A stretch of DNA of 64,000 nucleotides from Homarus americanus (GCF_018991925.1 NW_024726235.1:6159350-6223349); one strand, 5' to 3'; positions 48,814-61,147 are shown, numbered from the stretch's first letter. Notes: a model not told the origin generated them from the letters alone. Numbers and translations: made by a program.

Positions 48814-50424
48814 CAGTTTTACCCCGCCTAACGCGGTTTCACTTAACGCGTTTTCGCATATACGCGGTGCCTTGCCAAAGCTGAACTTTCACTTAACGCG
48901 GATTTTTTCCACATATACGCGGTGAGTGTCCGGGACGCTATTTTTAGATTTGCCCCACCCGCCACCCTGCCTGACTGCCTGTTTTAGCTCATAAAATTCA
49001 TACAAATTACCAGGCCAGAATATAATTTACATTGCTGGAATTCTTATAATTTGGTGATCATTTTGAATATAAACATCATATATTTTGCTTTAAACTTACA
49101 ATTTTTAGATAAAAATTTTTCTCTAGGTAACTATGGTATCTTTTGTGCAAAATATATGACATTTATATTCAAAATATTCCTGGTCTTACAAGGAATCCAG
49201 CAATGTCAATTATATTATCCTAACTTTAGTTTGAGGTATTATTTATTAAAATTTAGTGGTTATCCCACACATCTCCTTGGGACGGTTGGTGGGGGGTGGG
49301 GGGGAGGGAGGGACCGACCGACCATCTGTTACCCTGTGAAGAATTATTTTTTTTTTTATTAACTGAAGATATTTGTTTTAGCTCATAAAATTCATACAAA
49401 TTACCCGGTCAGAATATAATTTACATTGCTGGAATTCTTATAATTTGGTGATCATTTTGAATATAAACATCATAGATTTTGCTTTAAACTTACAATTTTT
49501 AGATAAAAATTTTTCTCTAGGTAACTATGGTATCTTTTGTGCAAAATATATGACATTTATATTCAAAATATTCCTGGTCTTACAAGGAATCCAGCAATGT
49601 CAATTATATTATCCTAACTTTAATCTGAGGTATTATTTAATACTAAATGTTAAAAACTCTGGAAGGGAGGATTGGTGGGGGGTGGGGGGGAGGGTTGGGA
49701 CTGACCGCGCGGTTGGAAGAGGGGGGGAGGCAAGGTGGGGTACTTTGATTGACAGATAGTGTCGTGAAGATTATTTTTTTTTTATTAACTGAAGATATTT
49801 GTTTTAGCTCATAAAATTCATACAAATTACCCGGTCAGAATATAATTTACATTGCTGGAATTCTTATAATTTGGTGATCATTTTGAATATAAACATCATA
49901 TATTTTGCTTTAAACTTACAATTTTTAGATAAAAATTTTTCTCTAGGTAACTATGTTATCTTTTGTGCAAAATATATGACATTTATATTCAAAATATTCC
50001 TGGTCTTACAAGGAATCCAGCAATGTCAATTATATTTTCCTAACTTTAGTTTGAGGTTATCCCACACATCTCCTTGGGACGGTTGGTGGGGGGTGGGGGG
50101 GGAGGGAGGGACCGACCGACCATCTGTTAGCCGGCTGTGTAGTGTGAGAGGGGGAGGGAGTTGAGTCCATTATTTGAATGGACATTAACTTGGCGACTGT
50201 ATTTCTCTATTTCTCTTAAGTATTAATTGTGTGCATGTACCATCATAAAATTAAGATGTTATTTTTACTACAACATAGGTATGTGCCTTCAAAAAGTGGA
50301 GTTTGGGGGTCGGGCCGGTTTCTATTGGAATTAATCCCATATGTTCTGTTGTTCACTTAACGCGAATTTCACTTAACGCGGGACCCTCTGGGTTCAATTG
50401 ACCGCGTTAAGTGGGGTACAACTG
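48814..50424. mobile_element. TA-flanked TIR element B with triplicated core (1611 bp)
   Basis: It has the same ends as element A. The core unit beginning GTTTTAGCTCATAAAATTC occurs at 48981, 49375 and 49801, spaced 394 and 426 bp; element A has it once (47853). G-rich segments (for example 49288-49306, 49676-49695) follow each unit. It is non-autonomous. Confidence 0.9.
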
Positions 50425-50613
50425 TAAATTCAAATATAATTTAGTGTTTTGTCTTTATCTGCCTTATATACAGTACTGTACGATAAGGACATGACTTGGA
50501 ATGGGGCTTAATATATACAGTATTGATCATTTTTCACAGTTTCTCATTTGTATTTAAATTTTATAATTTTGTGGTTTTATAAATTAATTATATTTATGGC
50601 ATGATTTAATATA

Positions 50614-51239
50614 CAGTAGTATAGTCTCGATTTACGCGGATTTCCTTTACGCGGTTGGTCATTTACGATGCACCTGGCCAGACCGGCAATTATTAGTTAC
50701 GCGGTACATTCCATCATTTACGCGGGAAGCGGCGCGGGCAGGGTGCGCGCTAGTTCATCCAGTCAACAAAACATTACCGAGTTCTTTACCCGCCACCCAC
50801 CACAGCCAGCCCAAGTCAGTGATAGTGATAGTGAGGATATGGACTTTGAGGGGTTTGACAAAGAGGCCCTGCAAGCCTCTGTGGTGGATAGTGATACAGG
50901 TGATACAAGTGATACAGGTGAGGGCCAATAATCTGCCCTCTGCCTCGGAACCAACCCCCCATCCCCGTGTGCCCAGCCATCTCTTCTACTAACGTAAGTG
51001 TTAAAAAACCTAATATTATTGATATTTCTCTTAAATATTAATTGTGTGTGCATTCCATCATAAAATTAAGATGTTATTTTTACTACAACGTACGTATTGT
51101 GTCGGAAAAAGGTTAGTCTGGGGGTTGGCCCAGTCTCTATTTCAATTAATCCCATATGTTCTGTTATTTCGTTTACGCGTTTCTCGTTTTACGCAAACCT
51201 CCACGGGTTTAATTGATCGCGTAAACCGAGACTATACTG
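50614..51239 (+). mobile_element. Internally deleted Tigger-type element (plus orientation)
   Basis: It is TA-flanked. The left end reads CAGTAGTATAGTCTCGATTT and the right end CCGAGACTATACTG. It carries an 87-residue frame for a transposase C-terminus (50668-50931). It is related to 243-844 and to 61148-63762. Confidence 0.88.
50668..50931 (+). CDS. 87-residue frame: transposase C-terminus with PIP-box-like motif
   Basis: ATG at 50668 begins in the 5' flank of the element (MHLARPAIISYAV). The frame then runs into SSSQQNITEFFTRHPPQPAQ and the acidic tail SDSDSEDMDFEGFDKEALQ, ending DTSDTGEGQ and a stop. QQNITEFF (50764-50787) fits the PCNA-interacting consensus Q-x-x-I-x-x-F-F. The DNA-binding and catalytic domains are deleted. 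Translation is not shown by the sequence; it could be a fossil or a small regulator. Confidence 0.5.
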   Translation: MHLARPAIISYAVHSIIYAGSGAGRVRASSSSQQNITEFFTRHPPQPAQVSDSDSEDMDFEGFDKEALQASVVDSDTGDTSDTGEGQ

Positions 51240-51645
51240 TACAATAGTGTCCTACCATTAATCAGTTATGACCCTTTTTTCCAACCCTGATTATAGGTTA
51301 GGTTTGAACATTTCCTCCAAAAATTATTTTTTGTAACCTAACCTAATCTAATCTAACCTTACAAACACTGTTAGTACCTACTGTAAGCACCACCAAAACA
51401 ACAACCTAAACAGTGAAATATAGCATGGATAATATTTTTCCAGGGTAATTATCAGTGTTGGTCTCACAGGTGACACTTGTTGTAAACTGTTACCTGAATA
51501 ATCTACCAAACACATTTTGTATCATCCTGGATATTTCCTGTATAATATTTTGGCAAACTGGAAATTACGTTACATCTATCATCACAAAAAAGTGTGTTCT
51601 TTATTGTACTTGAGGTTATGAGAGGATGTTTGCAGGAATGCAATA

Positions 51646-51939
51646 CAGCTCCTCCCCGACTTACGACCTACCCAACTTACGATCACCCGGACATACGACC
51701 GCCTCAGTCGAACCAAAATTTTGTCAAATTACGTATTTTTGAGTCCCAACGTCAGTGATTGCGCTATGTACTGACAAAATTTTCGTTTGTAATTCACTTT
51801 AAAATGGCTGGCAAGCTTAAAAGTGAGAGTTTTGTGGTGGTGAGAAACCCATTTTAGATTTTCTATGTATTATTTAAGCATTTTCGACTTACGACCTGGA
51901 TTTGGGTCCCTAACCCCGTCGTAAGTCGGGGAGGAGCTG
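51646..51939. mobile_element. 294-bp Tigger-type MITE
   Basis: TA-flanked, with near-perfect inverted ends CAGCTCCTCCCCGACTTACG / CGTAAGTCGGGGAGGAGCTG. Its ends match the element families at 57769-60083 and 63823-64000 (CCGACTTACGAC). The interior has AAAATGGCTGGCAAGCTTAA, corresponding to the transposase start of that family. Confidence 0.9.
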
Positions 51940-53477
51940 TACTAGAAAATTTGTGAGAAGTGTGATGGGGAGATGAAAAATGATGAAAAATCTTCGGAGT
52001 TGAAGATAAACATCAAGAGGGTACATGTCAGTGTCTTAAATATATATCCATTTCTGTCAGAACCGATTATTAGGACATTCAAATATTAGTTTTTTTTTAT
52101 TTTCTCAATTTAATTTACATTTATTGTATTTCAGAGACTTTATCTATTCATATATAATTACAGTAGTTGGGCCTTTCTGGATAAGTCTTTGGGTGCCTAC
52201 CCACACACGAAGACTTATCCTGAAATGTTCCGATAACAATTCAGATTATTAAATAGTAACCCAAACCAAATCACGTATACTTGGTTTAAAAAAATATTAA
52301 TTACGGCTCAGATGGTGCTTTCGGGATAATAATAAGTAACCTAAATGTTTAAAAAAGTGTCCAAGTGATTGTCAATCCCATGGGAGGACTTGATGACATC
52401 GTCTCGTAGTATCAAATTCTTTCATTACCGGCACGAAACATGAGATGATACGTTATATTCATAATTGTTGTCTCATCAATTGAGGTAGAAATAATATCAA
52501 AATGCAGTAAATCATGTCATTGTAATTCGATATGGCATCATAATACACCTATAATTACTCTATTTGCAAATTAATGTAATATCGGATCATAGTGTTTCAT
52601 TTTTCGTTTGAAGTGATTCCATTGTAAACTCGGTTCATGAAAACATAGTAATGTTATACTGTAATGTATTCCTGTTTGGTAACCCATCCACTGGGGCTGA
52701 AATACAGTAGTATCTACGGTGCATAAATCAACAGGGTTACTTATGATGGTATTGGTTTTGCATATGGTATCACAATTCATCCTATCCCATTACATTATGT
52801 AGAGAATAGGTGATTATTGCAGATACTATCATGGTGAGTATCAGGTACAAGAAGAAAGAACGAAAGGTGCAACTCACAATCAGAAATACCAACTGAACTA
52901 TGTTCATTACCAAATACACCAGGCCCAGGGGGGCCGATACTTTTTGGGGAGTGTACACTACACTACACTACACTCCAGTTCACACAGATATTTTTGCCAT
53001 TTAGCACTAACTTAGTTTGACATCTGAAAATGGCTCAAAGAATAAATGCATCTGTGAACAGTGTCAGCCTGTCAGGCATATAGTAGCTACTGTCTATAGG
53101 TGCTATCCTGTGTAAGGTGTAAATATCAGTGATAGACACAGAAGAATAAAAAAAAGGTTAGGTATCTAAGAAACTGCTTTCGAAAAGTTTCCTAAACATT
53201 CCCTACTACTGAAGACATCTTATAACTTAAATTTGTACATATCCACATGTATCACAAATTAAAATAATTATACATATCCACTCTTTGTACAGGAGCATAC
53301 AGTTTATTTTCAGATGAGTGACGGGCAGCATGTTGTGTGTGAGAATCGATATCAAGACTCCAGTAAAACACATTTTCGACTCTGGGTGCCAAAGTTCTAC
53401 TGTCTTGCTGTAGACGGTGCATCCCCAATGTATTAGAGACATACCACCAGCGTGAAAAGGCCAGTACCCGGATATGA
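51940..53477. other. Intergenic sequence; no gene recognised
   Basis: AT-rich. A short ACACT tandem repeat lies at 52955-52974. No family motif was seen. Confidence 0.45.
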
Positions 53478-53725
53478 AATGTGTAACCCCAGAGCTTCAG
53501 TAGCCTACCCTTAGGATATCAAAAGCTTATCCAAAGTATCAACAACCCAGCCTAGCATGCCAAAAGTCTAGTCCCATGGTGTTAACTGCATAGTTCTAGG
53601 TGTAAACGGTTTAGCCCTTGGATGTCAAAAGCCTAACCCCATGGTGATAACAGAATATCCCTAAGTTGCCAACTTCTTAGCCTGAATATATTAACAACTT
53701 AACCCTGGAATTAAAAAAGTATAAC
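53478..53725. repeat. Degenerate minisatellite (about 27 bp)
   Basis: Successive variants of 'caaaagtctagtcccatggt' plus GTTAAC recur about eight times with strong divergence. Confidence 0.55.
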
Positions 53726-55089
53726 GCTCGTCTTTCATCGGCAGCCACAGAGCCCAAACATACCTACTTCGGACCCCAGCACTCATCAAACAACTGCCCC
53801 TTGGCTTTCTGTGCCCAGGGACAACAGTACCTCTAGACCCCTCCATGTTGGGCCCTTCCCATGGGTGCTACACTCAGATTCCTCATACCTTCACACACAT
53901 AAATGCTTAATGTTTATGATTCATCACTTAATTCTTGCTGAGTTTAGAAACCCAGATGTTTTTTTAATAAGTGAAAGTAAAATAACTTTTCAACAAGGGG
54001 AAATTCAAATTTCATCCCAAGGAAGAGCACATTTTAGTCAGTAGTATCTCAGTCCAGATCTAGAAGTCCGGATCCCTGATCCAACACTTCTTAAGTTGAA
54101 GATCTTTGGAATTTTAAGGCATCATAATTCGAGAATCATAGAGAATGGCTCTTGATCAAAGAATAACCTCCTAACAAGTTCATAGGAGTTAATGATACAG
54201 GTGGTCCATACGGTCCATACCCAGTTAAGACTCTCCCTAATTAGGACAAAAAACTGTAGCCCAACTCTGCCAGACTCAATAAGAGTGTAGGGCTGTAGCA
54301 GTGGTGCATCATGCAACTTGGGGAGGGGGCGCGGCAGGTGGGACAGCCTTGTTGGAGCCACGCTCAGTGCAGGCGCTCACAGGAACACTCACACTGCACT
54401 GACCTCATCTGTACTTGTAATAGGTGAGTGACACAGCTGTTGGTGTTAGACTAGATAAAATTTTAAAGTGGATGTTAGAATAACTTTTTTTTTTATATTC
54501 TAATCATAGTTTTATTTGGTGGTTCTTGAGACCGCATTTTGTTTTAATACTATTTGTGCTGAATAATGACTGTTCAAAGTTTCAAACACTTATTTTGGTG
54601 GAAGATTTTATGAAGGTTTTGATCAATATATACCCGGTATATATTTTTTTAATGAGAAAAGTAGATGAACAGATGATATACTGTATGAAAGATATTCACA
54701 CATGATATTAACCAAATTATCTATAGAGGCACTGTCAAACTTAAGCAATAGCAGATTTGAACAATACACTCGAAAATTACCAATTAAAAAAACATACTAT
54801 TCAGCTCTTGGATGGCTTCCTCCCCACAGCGGGTTTCATAACCATGGAGGGAGGTGCTCTCGGAACTTCTGGGAGGACTTAGGTAAATGCCAGCCTTCTT
54901 TTCAGTAGTTGTCTGTTCTCTGGTGAAAATTGTGTTCTGCCCACAAGTATAGTACAGTAATAGAATGTACTCTAATCGTAGACAGCCGCACGTAACCTAC
55001 ACTAATTTTTTATAGTGACCTCTGGCAATGAGGAAATCATACGTTAAAACTATGATATAAAATAAATAAAATAAGAATTTTAATAAGTT

Positions 55090-55120
<31 letters not shown>

Positions 55121-55937
55121 TAAAACACTTTAAAAATCACATTACCAGAGGCCACTGCAAGAGGGAGCATCTTAATGTCTGGGGTTACCACTTTGACTAT
55201 ACTGTACTGTACAGTATTTCTTTCCACTTATTTATTTCCAAATTACATCTTATTTAGTTATACTCTGTTCTGTGGGTTAATCTGGGAGAACTACATTCTT
55301 GTCTAGTAATTCTTTAATTATCAATACAGTATAACCACCAACCAGACTTTTATATCATATCATAACATAACACAAACACTAATTCCTCTCAATTAAAGTG
55401 GAAGCGTGATACTGTGTAGTACGAGAGGTTAGGCATTTGAGTTATAAAGTTAATTTTCAGGGATGGCAATTATTAGAAGGAATGAGCAGTGATACGCACA
55501 TTATACTTAATCACTATTTATTGAATGAAGTTGTGTATAGGAAAACGTTCACAGAGTACAACACACAAAAACCACTCCTTGGGGTTCACTCAAGACTTGT
55601 CTAAATTTATGTTAACACTGATACGATTTACAAGGACCACATGGCATTTCTTCAAGGTTAGCGAAAACAAGTCTTGAAATTTAACAGGAAAATGTTCAGT
55701 AGAAACTACTACAGGTTATTGATAATATTCTACCACAGTGACACATAAAAAATCAGTCTTCAACACTTCACTTCATTACTACTTATACTGTACTAAAAAA
55801 AAAAAAAAAGTCACAAGATTTTTATTCATGTACCTTACTTATTATTACTCTCAATACTGGGGATACAAGTTGCCTTGACCCACACACAGGTATCACAACT
55901 CCTTGAGTCTTAGTGATATGGCATTATCTCTCACCAC
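53726..55937. other. Intergenic sequence; no gene recognised
   Basis: Includes an AAAT-rich low-complexity run at 55060-55130 and a poly-A at 55795-55809. No coding family was recognised. Confidence 0.45.
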
Positions 55938-56310
55938 TTTGTGTAGTAGGCAGCTACCAAACAGGGAGGTACTACCGCCCGGGAATATATTGGAAGCATA
56001 ATGTGTTGTCTAATGGTAGACCCTGCTGTCATATGGCATCACGAAAATTGTGACCAAGTCCCAGGTTGCTAATCTGACTTTCTGCCTCATTTACACACAA
56101 TTGCAGGGTCTCAATTGTTTCTCTTACGATTGACAACACAACATATACAATACTGTTTCTCACTTTTGATCTTTTTTTATTTTTTTATTTCTTTATGGTT
56201 CTTTATTATTAGTAGTATTTTATTATTAGTATTACATTTTCGCCCCCCAGGCCCCGATGCGGGTCAGTCACCTGTGCCCGGGTGGGCTAATCCCCGTAAA
56301 AAAAAAAAAA
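55938..56310 (+). repeat. Dispersed retroposon-like repeat with A-tail
   Basis: Uninterrupted copy of the repeat that is split at 13905-14280 / 15988-16060. It ends GGGTGGGCTAATCCCCGTAA followed by A-residues, suggesting retroposition. Class is uncertain. Confidence 0.7.
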
Positions 56311-57101
56311 ACACCTTTACGCCTTACAACACCTGGCACACACAAGACACATCAGTATTCATTTACGAGGTGGGAATAGAATACCTGAGATGGAACAATT
56401 ACTGATATATACAGGATGAGTTACCACAGGGGTTACGCCAACTTGGATTCTAGACAATGCCGTGCTTTCACACTCAGTGGAACCGCCTCCGGGCTCACAC
56501 TTTGTGGAGCAGAGCAGGTTCGGTCCATGCACCCACTCAGATCTTAATCCCAGTTTACTAAATGCATCCTGTCTGCAACTGGCCACTGACTCTCGGCAGC
56601 CCCAACAACACATACAGTGCCTGGTATATGGAGGAGCTATCAGAATTACGATAGGAAGTCAAATTACAAACTTCACAAAACATGTCTGGGGCAAGGAAAT
56701 GAATAGAGCATAATCATTTGACACATGATAAGATGTTCGATTATGTTAAAACAGGAACACTGATATAGTCATCAAAGTTCAACTGAGTTAAATTCACTTA
56801 ATATGACGGTGTGAGACACGGAGTAACATACATGGTATATGGAGAAGGAGCTATCAGAAAGAGCTGCTCCTCTGTGTATGCATGCTATACAAGGGGTCCC
56901 CTGGTTACAAACGGGTTCTGAAGTCGGAACACATGCTATGTGCATACCGTACTTACAAAACAATGTTTAAAATCCCATTACATCATAGCCTAAGTCCTAT
57001 TATACATCTAAAATCTTTTAATTTTAAGACAAAAGAAATAGAATGACAAAATACAGTAAATGAAAGTAAAAAATAAGTCATCGGGTAAATAAAATAATGT
57101 A
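56311..57101. other. Intergenic sequence with a TIR scrap
   Basis: 56891-56960 ('aaggggtcccctggttacaa', CTGAAGTCGGAAC) looks like one end of a TA-type MITE. Nothing else was recognised. Confidence 0.45.
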
Positions 57102-57498
57102 CAGTAAAACGTCGATATAGCACGAGATACGTTCCAAGAATAGGTTGCTTTAAACCAGATTCGCACTAAATCAAAGTGTTGTTTCAATAGAAGAATTTAG
57201 TTTGGTACTTGAGAGAAACACAGAATACTAAAAAGACTGAGAGTCTACCCAGATGCACCTCAGCCCATCTCCTAGAATAAACAAAACATTGTTTTTTGTA
57301 TTATTATGCTAAAACACACTCATAAATCAACGCAGCTAAAATTAAGGGACGCAAAATGGTCTGTTTACTAGCTATCAGATGATGTGAGAGGGTAGTTGCA
57401 CTGGCGCCGCACACCGCCCACCTCTCGTCTGACTCACCAAGCACTCACTTTCCTCTCAACTTATTTTTTAATTACCTTATGCTATCAAAAATAGATTT

Positions 57499-57720
57499 TC
57501 ACTCAACTTTACTTCGACAATTCATCCTCTGAAGATGCAGAGCCCAACTCGACCAGCTCATCATCCACATCACTGTCCAAATTGGTGCCCCACACTTGAA
57601 GCACCATTTCCAAGCTGCAGTGCTTCCAGCACCTTGATTTTCTGCTCCAGTGTAATTGCTTGCCTTTATTTCATGGCCTTTGGGGTAGTTAATGATGTAG
57701 TGGCTGGCCTCTTGGACATA
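57499..57720 (-). pseudogene. N- and C-terminal transposase remnants fused by deletion
   Basis: Minus-strand ATG near 57720 opens MSKRPATTSLTTPKAMK, a stop, then RQAITLEQKIKVLEALQLGN and GASSVGHQFG, the helix-turn-helix of Tigger/CENP-B. After a deletion another frame gives DDELVELGSASSEDELSK and a stop. The whole catalytic domain is lost. Confidence 0.75.
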
Positions 57721-57992
57721 GTGGCGATGGTTGATGCATGTGGTAGAAGGAGATAGTGTCACACAATACAGTCAGTCCCCGACTTACGACGGGGTTAGGG
57801 ACCGACGACCAGGTCGTAAGTCAAAAATGCAAAACTAATGCATAGAAAATCTAAAATGAAATACGGTACAGTAAAAGTAATCAATAATGAAAAATTAATA
57901 AAGTGTTACTGTGAACTTACCTTTAATGTAGTCAGCTGAATGCACACAGGGCCTCAATAATTTTTTAATTGAACATGGAGACTACCGGAACA

Positions 57993-59839
57993 TTAATTGG
58001 ATGAAGCAGAGGAGGAGACAGGGCTGGGCGGGTCATCAATTTCGCTTTCTTCAGACAGGTTAACATACTTGCTTGTTGAAGGTATTGGATCATCTTTAGG
58101 GAGTGAAGAGGCAGCAGTGGTGGGGCATGAGGAGACAACAATGGGGGGACGTCTTAAAATATACCGTATATCCAATTTAGACTGCACAGTTTGCCTTTTC
58201 TTTTCATTGTAAATCTCCCCCTTGGATCATTGTCAAATTTTGCAAAACGCTCAACATTTTGATCCATTTTGTCAAACATTTGCATCCCCTTATTAATAGT
58301 AGCAAATGCCTCTGCCATTTGTTTCACTGAAAATTTTTTGGGGGGGTGCAGGTTCTTCTACATTTTGTCTCTCTTCTTCCTCTGCTTTTTTCTGTGCTAC
58401 CAGTTCAATAAGATCCTCGTTACTTAGCTCTTCTGCTACACTTTCAACCAACTGCTCAACATCTTCATTATCAATTTCTAACTCAAGCTGTTTACTCAAC
58501 TCCACTATCCTGTTACTCATCTCAGAAATTACTTCATCTTCATTAAATCCTCTGAAACTGTTCACATATCTTTTCAGGACTTTCTTCCATATTCCATTCA
58601 TGCACTGACCTGTAACCTCATCCCATGCTGCAGCTATGTTCTTTATACGTTTCAAAATGTTGTAGTCCTTCCCAAACTCTCAGAGCGTTTTCTCACCCTC
58701 AGTAGCAGCAACAGCCTGAGCGAAGGTCATACGTAAATAATACCCTTTAAAAACAGCAATAGCACCTTGATCCATGGGTTGGATGATAGAAGTAGTGTTA
58801 GGTGGAATGTAGACTACCCTAACATCAGGGTGCAGGTCGTCCAGGTGTGGTGGGTGTCCCGGAGCATTATCTAAAATTAATAAAATCTTAACGCAACCCA
58901 TTGTTGCAGACAATACTCCTTGGCTCGTGGAATGAAACACTCGGGAACCAATCCTCAAACAGTGCTAGGGTCATCCTTGCTTTCTTATTACTGCAATAAA
59001 ACACTGGCAGTGTGTGCTTGCTGACATTTTTAAAAGCTACATTCCCCCCCCATCAGAAGTGTGATTTGGTCCTTGAATGCCTTGAATCCCGGCATGGTTT
59101 TCTCCTCTTTGTGGATGTGTGTCCGTTCTGGCATGCGCTTCCACGATAAGCCGGTCTCATCCACATTAAATATTTGCTCAGGCAAATAATTTCCCTCCAT
59201 GATGACACGTTCTAGCTCCTCCTTAAAAGCTTCTACAGCACCCACATCAGCACTTGCTGCCTCTCCACTCACCTTTACACTGTGCAAACTGTAACGGTTC
59301 TTAAACCTTTGGAACCACCCATGATTTGCTGTGAAGTTTTGGTCGCACTCATCTCCTGCTTGCTCTTTCAGGCTTTTGAAAAGGCTTCTTGCCATAGCCT
59401 GTATGGTTNNNNNNNNNNNNNNNNNNNNNNNNNNNNNNNNNNNNNNNNNNNNNNNNNNNNNNNNNNNNNNNNNNNNNNNNNNNNNNNNNNNNNNNNNNNN
59501 NNNNNNNGTTAGAAGGCTTAAGGGTACACACTTTTGCAGCTGATCTTCCATCCACACTACAAGTAAATTTTCCATCTCATGAATAGGACCTTGTCTTTTT
59601 TTCATTATTATTGTTCCCTTTATAGGTGCTGATCCTTTCACTACCTCACAAATTCGTTCCTTGTCCTTCAAAATTGTTGACATCGTTGAGTAAGAGAAGC
59701 CTAGGTCTCGTGAAATGGTTGCTTCCGTTTTTCCATTTTCATATTGCATTATTATTTTAATTTTCATCTCAAAAGTAATTGACTATCTCTTTTTCTTCTG
59801 AGCACCAACAGAACTTTCTCTTTTACGCTTGCCAGTAAT
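57993..59839 (-). pseudogene. Tigger transposase pseudogene
   Basis: Read on the minus strand. The expected ATG is ATT at 59837-59839 (I-T-GKRKRESSVGAQKKKR), then a stop before SITFEMKIKIIMQYENGKTE. Next come HTH sequence (ISRDLGFSYSTMSTILKD), KCVPLSLL, an assembly gap (59409-59507), TIQAMARSLFKSLKEQ, HGWFQRFKNRYSLHSVKVSG and QIFNVDETGLSWKRMPER with the first catalytic Asp. A frameshift occurs in a C7 run (59042-59048). ILLILDNAPGHP and SIIQPMDQGAIAVFKGYYLR carry the other two Asp residues (58680-58958). The C-terminal helical part (58293-58655) and a Ser/Pro-rich end follow in other frames. The start mutation, stop and frameshifts make it inactive. Confidence 0.88.
59409..59507. other. Assembly gap (99 N)
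   Basis: A run of N within the transposase pseudogene. The flanking codons (SLL... and ...TIQA) suggest little or nothing is missing. Confidence 0.99.
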
Positions 59840-60343
59840 TTTAAAGGGAATTAGAAACGAAAATATTGTCAGTACACAGCGCGAGCACTAACGACAACAA
59901 CGACGGCCAAACACCCACTGAGCGTGCTACGGCGTGGATGCTGTACACCACGAGGCGGCCCAGCCCACGTCGTCATACGGGCCGGAAAGGTTTCGGTACT
60001 AGAAAATATGTACGGAATTGGAAATTTTTTTGTACGACTGCAGCGGTCGTATGTCTGGGTGGTCGTAAGTTGAGAAGTACCTGTATGTCCGTTCACTAGA
60101 GCGTCAGTGCGAGAACTGAGGATGTGGGAGGGTGGCAGGCAGCCATGTAGCGTGCCCAGAGATGCGTCTGGTAGTAAACATTAGGAGTTAAATTTAAAAT
60201 AGTGTGTATTTCTATATGATGCGCCAGATTGACTCATGTAAAATAGGAACGATTCTCTTGAAATTAATGCATTGTCCTCAATTGTGGGTGTCGCTTTAAA
60301 TCAATAATTTTAAATTGAATCGCTTTAAATCGACGTTCTACTG

Positions 60344-61147
60344 TACTGTAAATTTCAAGTTCATAAGTACAGTCGGGGACTTCCTGTATACCCAGGGATT
60401 CCACAATCAGGACTTTCATGTACATATTCATTGGTCTCAGTTAAGATACACATTGGGCTATGCAAATCAGTGCTATGGGATTACATTAATTTCTTAGGGT
60501 TCATGCTTATAATCTAATCAGTGTTTGAGCTTGCAATGCATCAATTAAATTGGTCACAAATACTCAGAATGACATGTACTTCTGAGCAGTCAGCGTTTTA
60601 CACACAAGGAACGACTCACGGGTGATTAACACATGACACTCAGGAGCGGATCCAAGGGGGGGTTCTGGGGGTCTGGACCCTCCCTTTTCATCAGAAAATT
60701 CAAATACTTTTTCTGTAATGCACAATTGTACTCCGGGATTTTTGTATAGTAAAACGTAATTACCATTGACCCCAGAATATCTCCTAATATCAAGTGCACA
60801 TGGCTTCAAAATGCCCATGATATTGGTCAGATTTTAAAACAATTTCTTGGGTCTTACAGCACCTCCCAAAAAACCCCAGCTGAGTAGGCTCGCTGTGCTC
60901 GTCCCGTTTCCCCACCTACAACTTCTTGGATCCCCCCCTTTAAGTATTCCTGGATCCACTCCTTAGAACTCCAGTGTCTGGGAGCTGTTGACAGGTTCTC
61001 TCAAATGATCAGTGAGTTTCTTTAATATAAAAATGAGAATAATTTTAATAGTCATCAGATTCTCCAATGGCTGCAAATCAAAGAAACATAACTATTGCTC
61101 ACCCCAACACCCTACTTATTTGACAATTTCATTACAAGTAACATATA
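60344..61147. other. Intergenic sequence containing a MITE
   Basis: Apart from the element at 60652-60965, nothing was recognised. Confidence 0.5.
60652..60965. mobile_element. GGATCC-type MITE (hAT-like)
   Basis: The left part 'ggagcggatccaaggggggg' and the right part 'cctggatccactcctt' are inverted, with a second GGATCC/CCCCCC pair just inside. Such ends are seen in widespread hAT-like MITEs. The target duplication is not clear. Confidence 0.55.

Larger units (their letters stand above)
57769..60083 (-). mobile_element. Inner Tigger element (2315 bp) with decayed transposase
   Basis: TA at both borders; ends CAGTCAGTCCCCGACTTACG and the inverse of GTCGTAAGTTGAGAAGTACC. It carries a nearly complete minus-strand transposase pseudogene (57993-59839), and its ends match the copy starting at 63823. 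Confidence 0.88.
57102..60343 (-). mobile_element. Outer Tigger-type element, internally deleted, interrupted
   Basis: Ends are CAGTAAAACGTCGATATAGC and the inverse TTTAAATCGACGTTCTACTG, with TA on both sides. On the minus strand, 57499-57720 joins a transposase N-terminus to an acidic C-terminus. A second, unrelated-subfamily Tigger (57769-60083) has inserted just upstream of its ATG. Confidence 0.85.

Noticed and set aside
47923..50164. Repeated 86-104 codon frames starting VIILNINII/YFALNLQFLD
   Set aside because: They lie in the core of the non-autonomous elements A and B, lack family motifs, and their 3' ends differ. Conservation reflects DNA duplication.
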